Assembly: GCA_025358255.1 (NCBI GenBank)
Contig: JANYKC010000058.1
Coordinates: 1-41,690, forward strand
Direction: 5' to 3'
Source of the DNA: Spirochaetaceae bacterium
GTDB taxonomy: Bacteria; Spirochaetota; Spirochaetia; Treponematales; Rectinemataceae
DNA: 41,690 bases
Part shown: piece by piece, positions 41,638 to 41,690 of the stretch
Layout of the letters: each line of letters opens with the position of its first letter
Numbering within the stretch: position 1 is the first letter of the stretch
The notes under the pieces: model-generated
What the model saw: the letters and a program-made list of their open reading frames with translations, nothing else
Databases searched by the model: none
What the model was told of the DNA's origin: nothing
Program-made: the position numbers and the translations under genes

Positions 41638-41679
41638 AGTGGTAGTTACGACACTAACCACAACAAGAGGCAAAGCCCC
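41619..41679 (+). repeat. Long interrupted hairpin abutting a start codon
   Basis: GGGGCT (41619-41624) pairs with AGCCCC (41674-41679); CCTCTTGT (41628-41635) pairs with ACAAGAGG (41663-41670); GTGGT (41639-41643) with ACCAC (41657-41661); AGT (41644-41646) with ACT (41653-41655). An ATG follows directly at 41680. The AAGAGG inside the right arm could be the ribosome binding site, which the stem would hide. This looks like the left end of an insertion sequence or a translation-control hairpin. Confidence 0.65.
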
Positions 41680-41690
41680 ATGGACAAGGA
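41680..41690 (+). CDS. Start of an open frame cut by the window end
   Basis: Only ATG GAC AAG GA (MDK...) is visible. AAGAGG at 41665-41670 gives a plausible ribosome binding site. It may be a transposase, given the flanking hairpin and the truncated gene to its left, but three codons cannot show it. Confidence 0.35.

Noticed and set aside
1..41690. CRISPR array, tRNA, rRNA, prophage or integrative-element attachment sites
   Set aside because: No regularly spaced repeats, no tRNA- or rRNA-like stretches and no phage structural or integrase genes were seen on reading both strands by eye.

Overview
The window is a GC-rich (about 60% or more by eye) bacterial chromosomal segment with tight, mostly co-oriented operons. 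Several features suggest an anaerobic, amino-acid- and peptide-fermenting bacterium, probably a spirochaete: RsmH has the long basic N-terminal extension I associate with that group, there is a small 2[4Fe-4S] ferredoxin, and a B12-dependent ornithine fermentation pathway is complete. The taxonomic placement is inference from protein character, not from a marker-gene search.

Layout. 1-530: C-terminal end of an ISAzo13-like transposase, then a ferredoxin with its own promoter and terminator. 680-2707: a 6-phosphogluconate-dehydrogenase family protein with unusual ligand-binding residues, then a single-RRM RNA-binding protein. 2796-4303 (minus): rsmH and a DUF1456/YehS-like protein. 4489-15217: a sigma-54 activator with PAS input, a consensus -24/-12 promoter preceded by inverted repeats, and a complete oxidative ornithine pathway (ord, ortA, ortB, oraS, oraE, a MutL/GlmL-type ATPase, orr) ending in an alanine racemase. 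15202-19691 (minus): flavoprotein, tetraheme cytochrome lipoprotein, serpin lipoprotein and a family-6-type DNA glycosylase, apparently one operon. 19840-23368: a redoxin-CAP fusion with apparent frameshifts, DsbD, and a divergent TlpA-like thioredoxin. 23397-26406: a clostripain-type (C11) protease divergent from a decayed caspase-like (C14) gene. 26456-28539: a small hypothetical protein, a degenerate stretch, and a frameshifted membrane histidine kinase. 28621-32441: a hybrid-free sensor kinase with 14 propeller repeats and its NarL/LuxR response regulator. 32564-40071: a peptide ABC transporter (SBP, two permeases, two ATPases) with an S15/CocE-type hydrolase. 40064-40792 (minus): a polar-amino-acid-type binding protein. 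40793 to the end: a MalT-like regulator remnant and a long hairpin abutting a new ATG, possibly another insertion sequence.

How it fits together. Imported peptides would be cleaved (ABC transporter plus S15 hydrolase) to amino acids. L-ornithine is racemised, its terminal amino group migrated by the B12/PLP mutase, oxidised by Ord and thiolysed by OrtAB to acetyl-CoA and D-alanine; the terminal alanine racemase can return D-alanine to the L-alanine pool. Electrons can leave through ferredoxin or NAD(P)H and perhaps through the exported flavoprotein/tetraheme pair. DsbD and TlpA-like proteins would supply extracytoplasmic thiol reductant, for example for haem attachment.

Several genes between 19.8 and 28.6 kb, plus the remnant at 41.2 kb, are broken. 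Four of the breaks look like single missing bases (two in homopolymers) and could be assembly errors; the caspase-like gene instead carries two C-to-T type stop codons and looks genuinely decayed.
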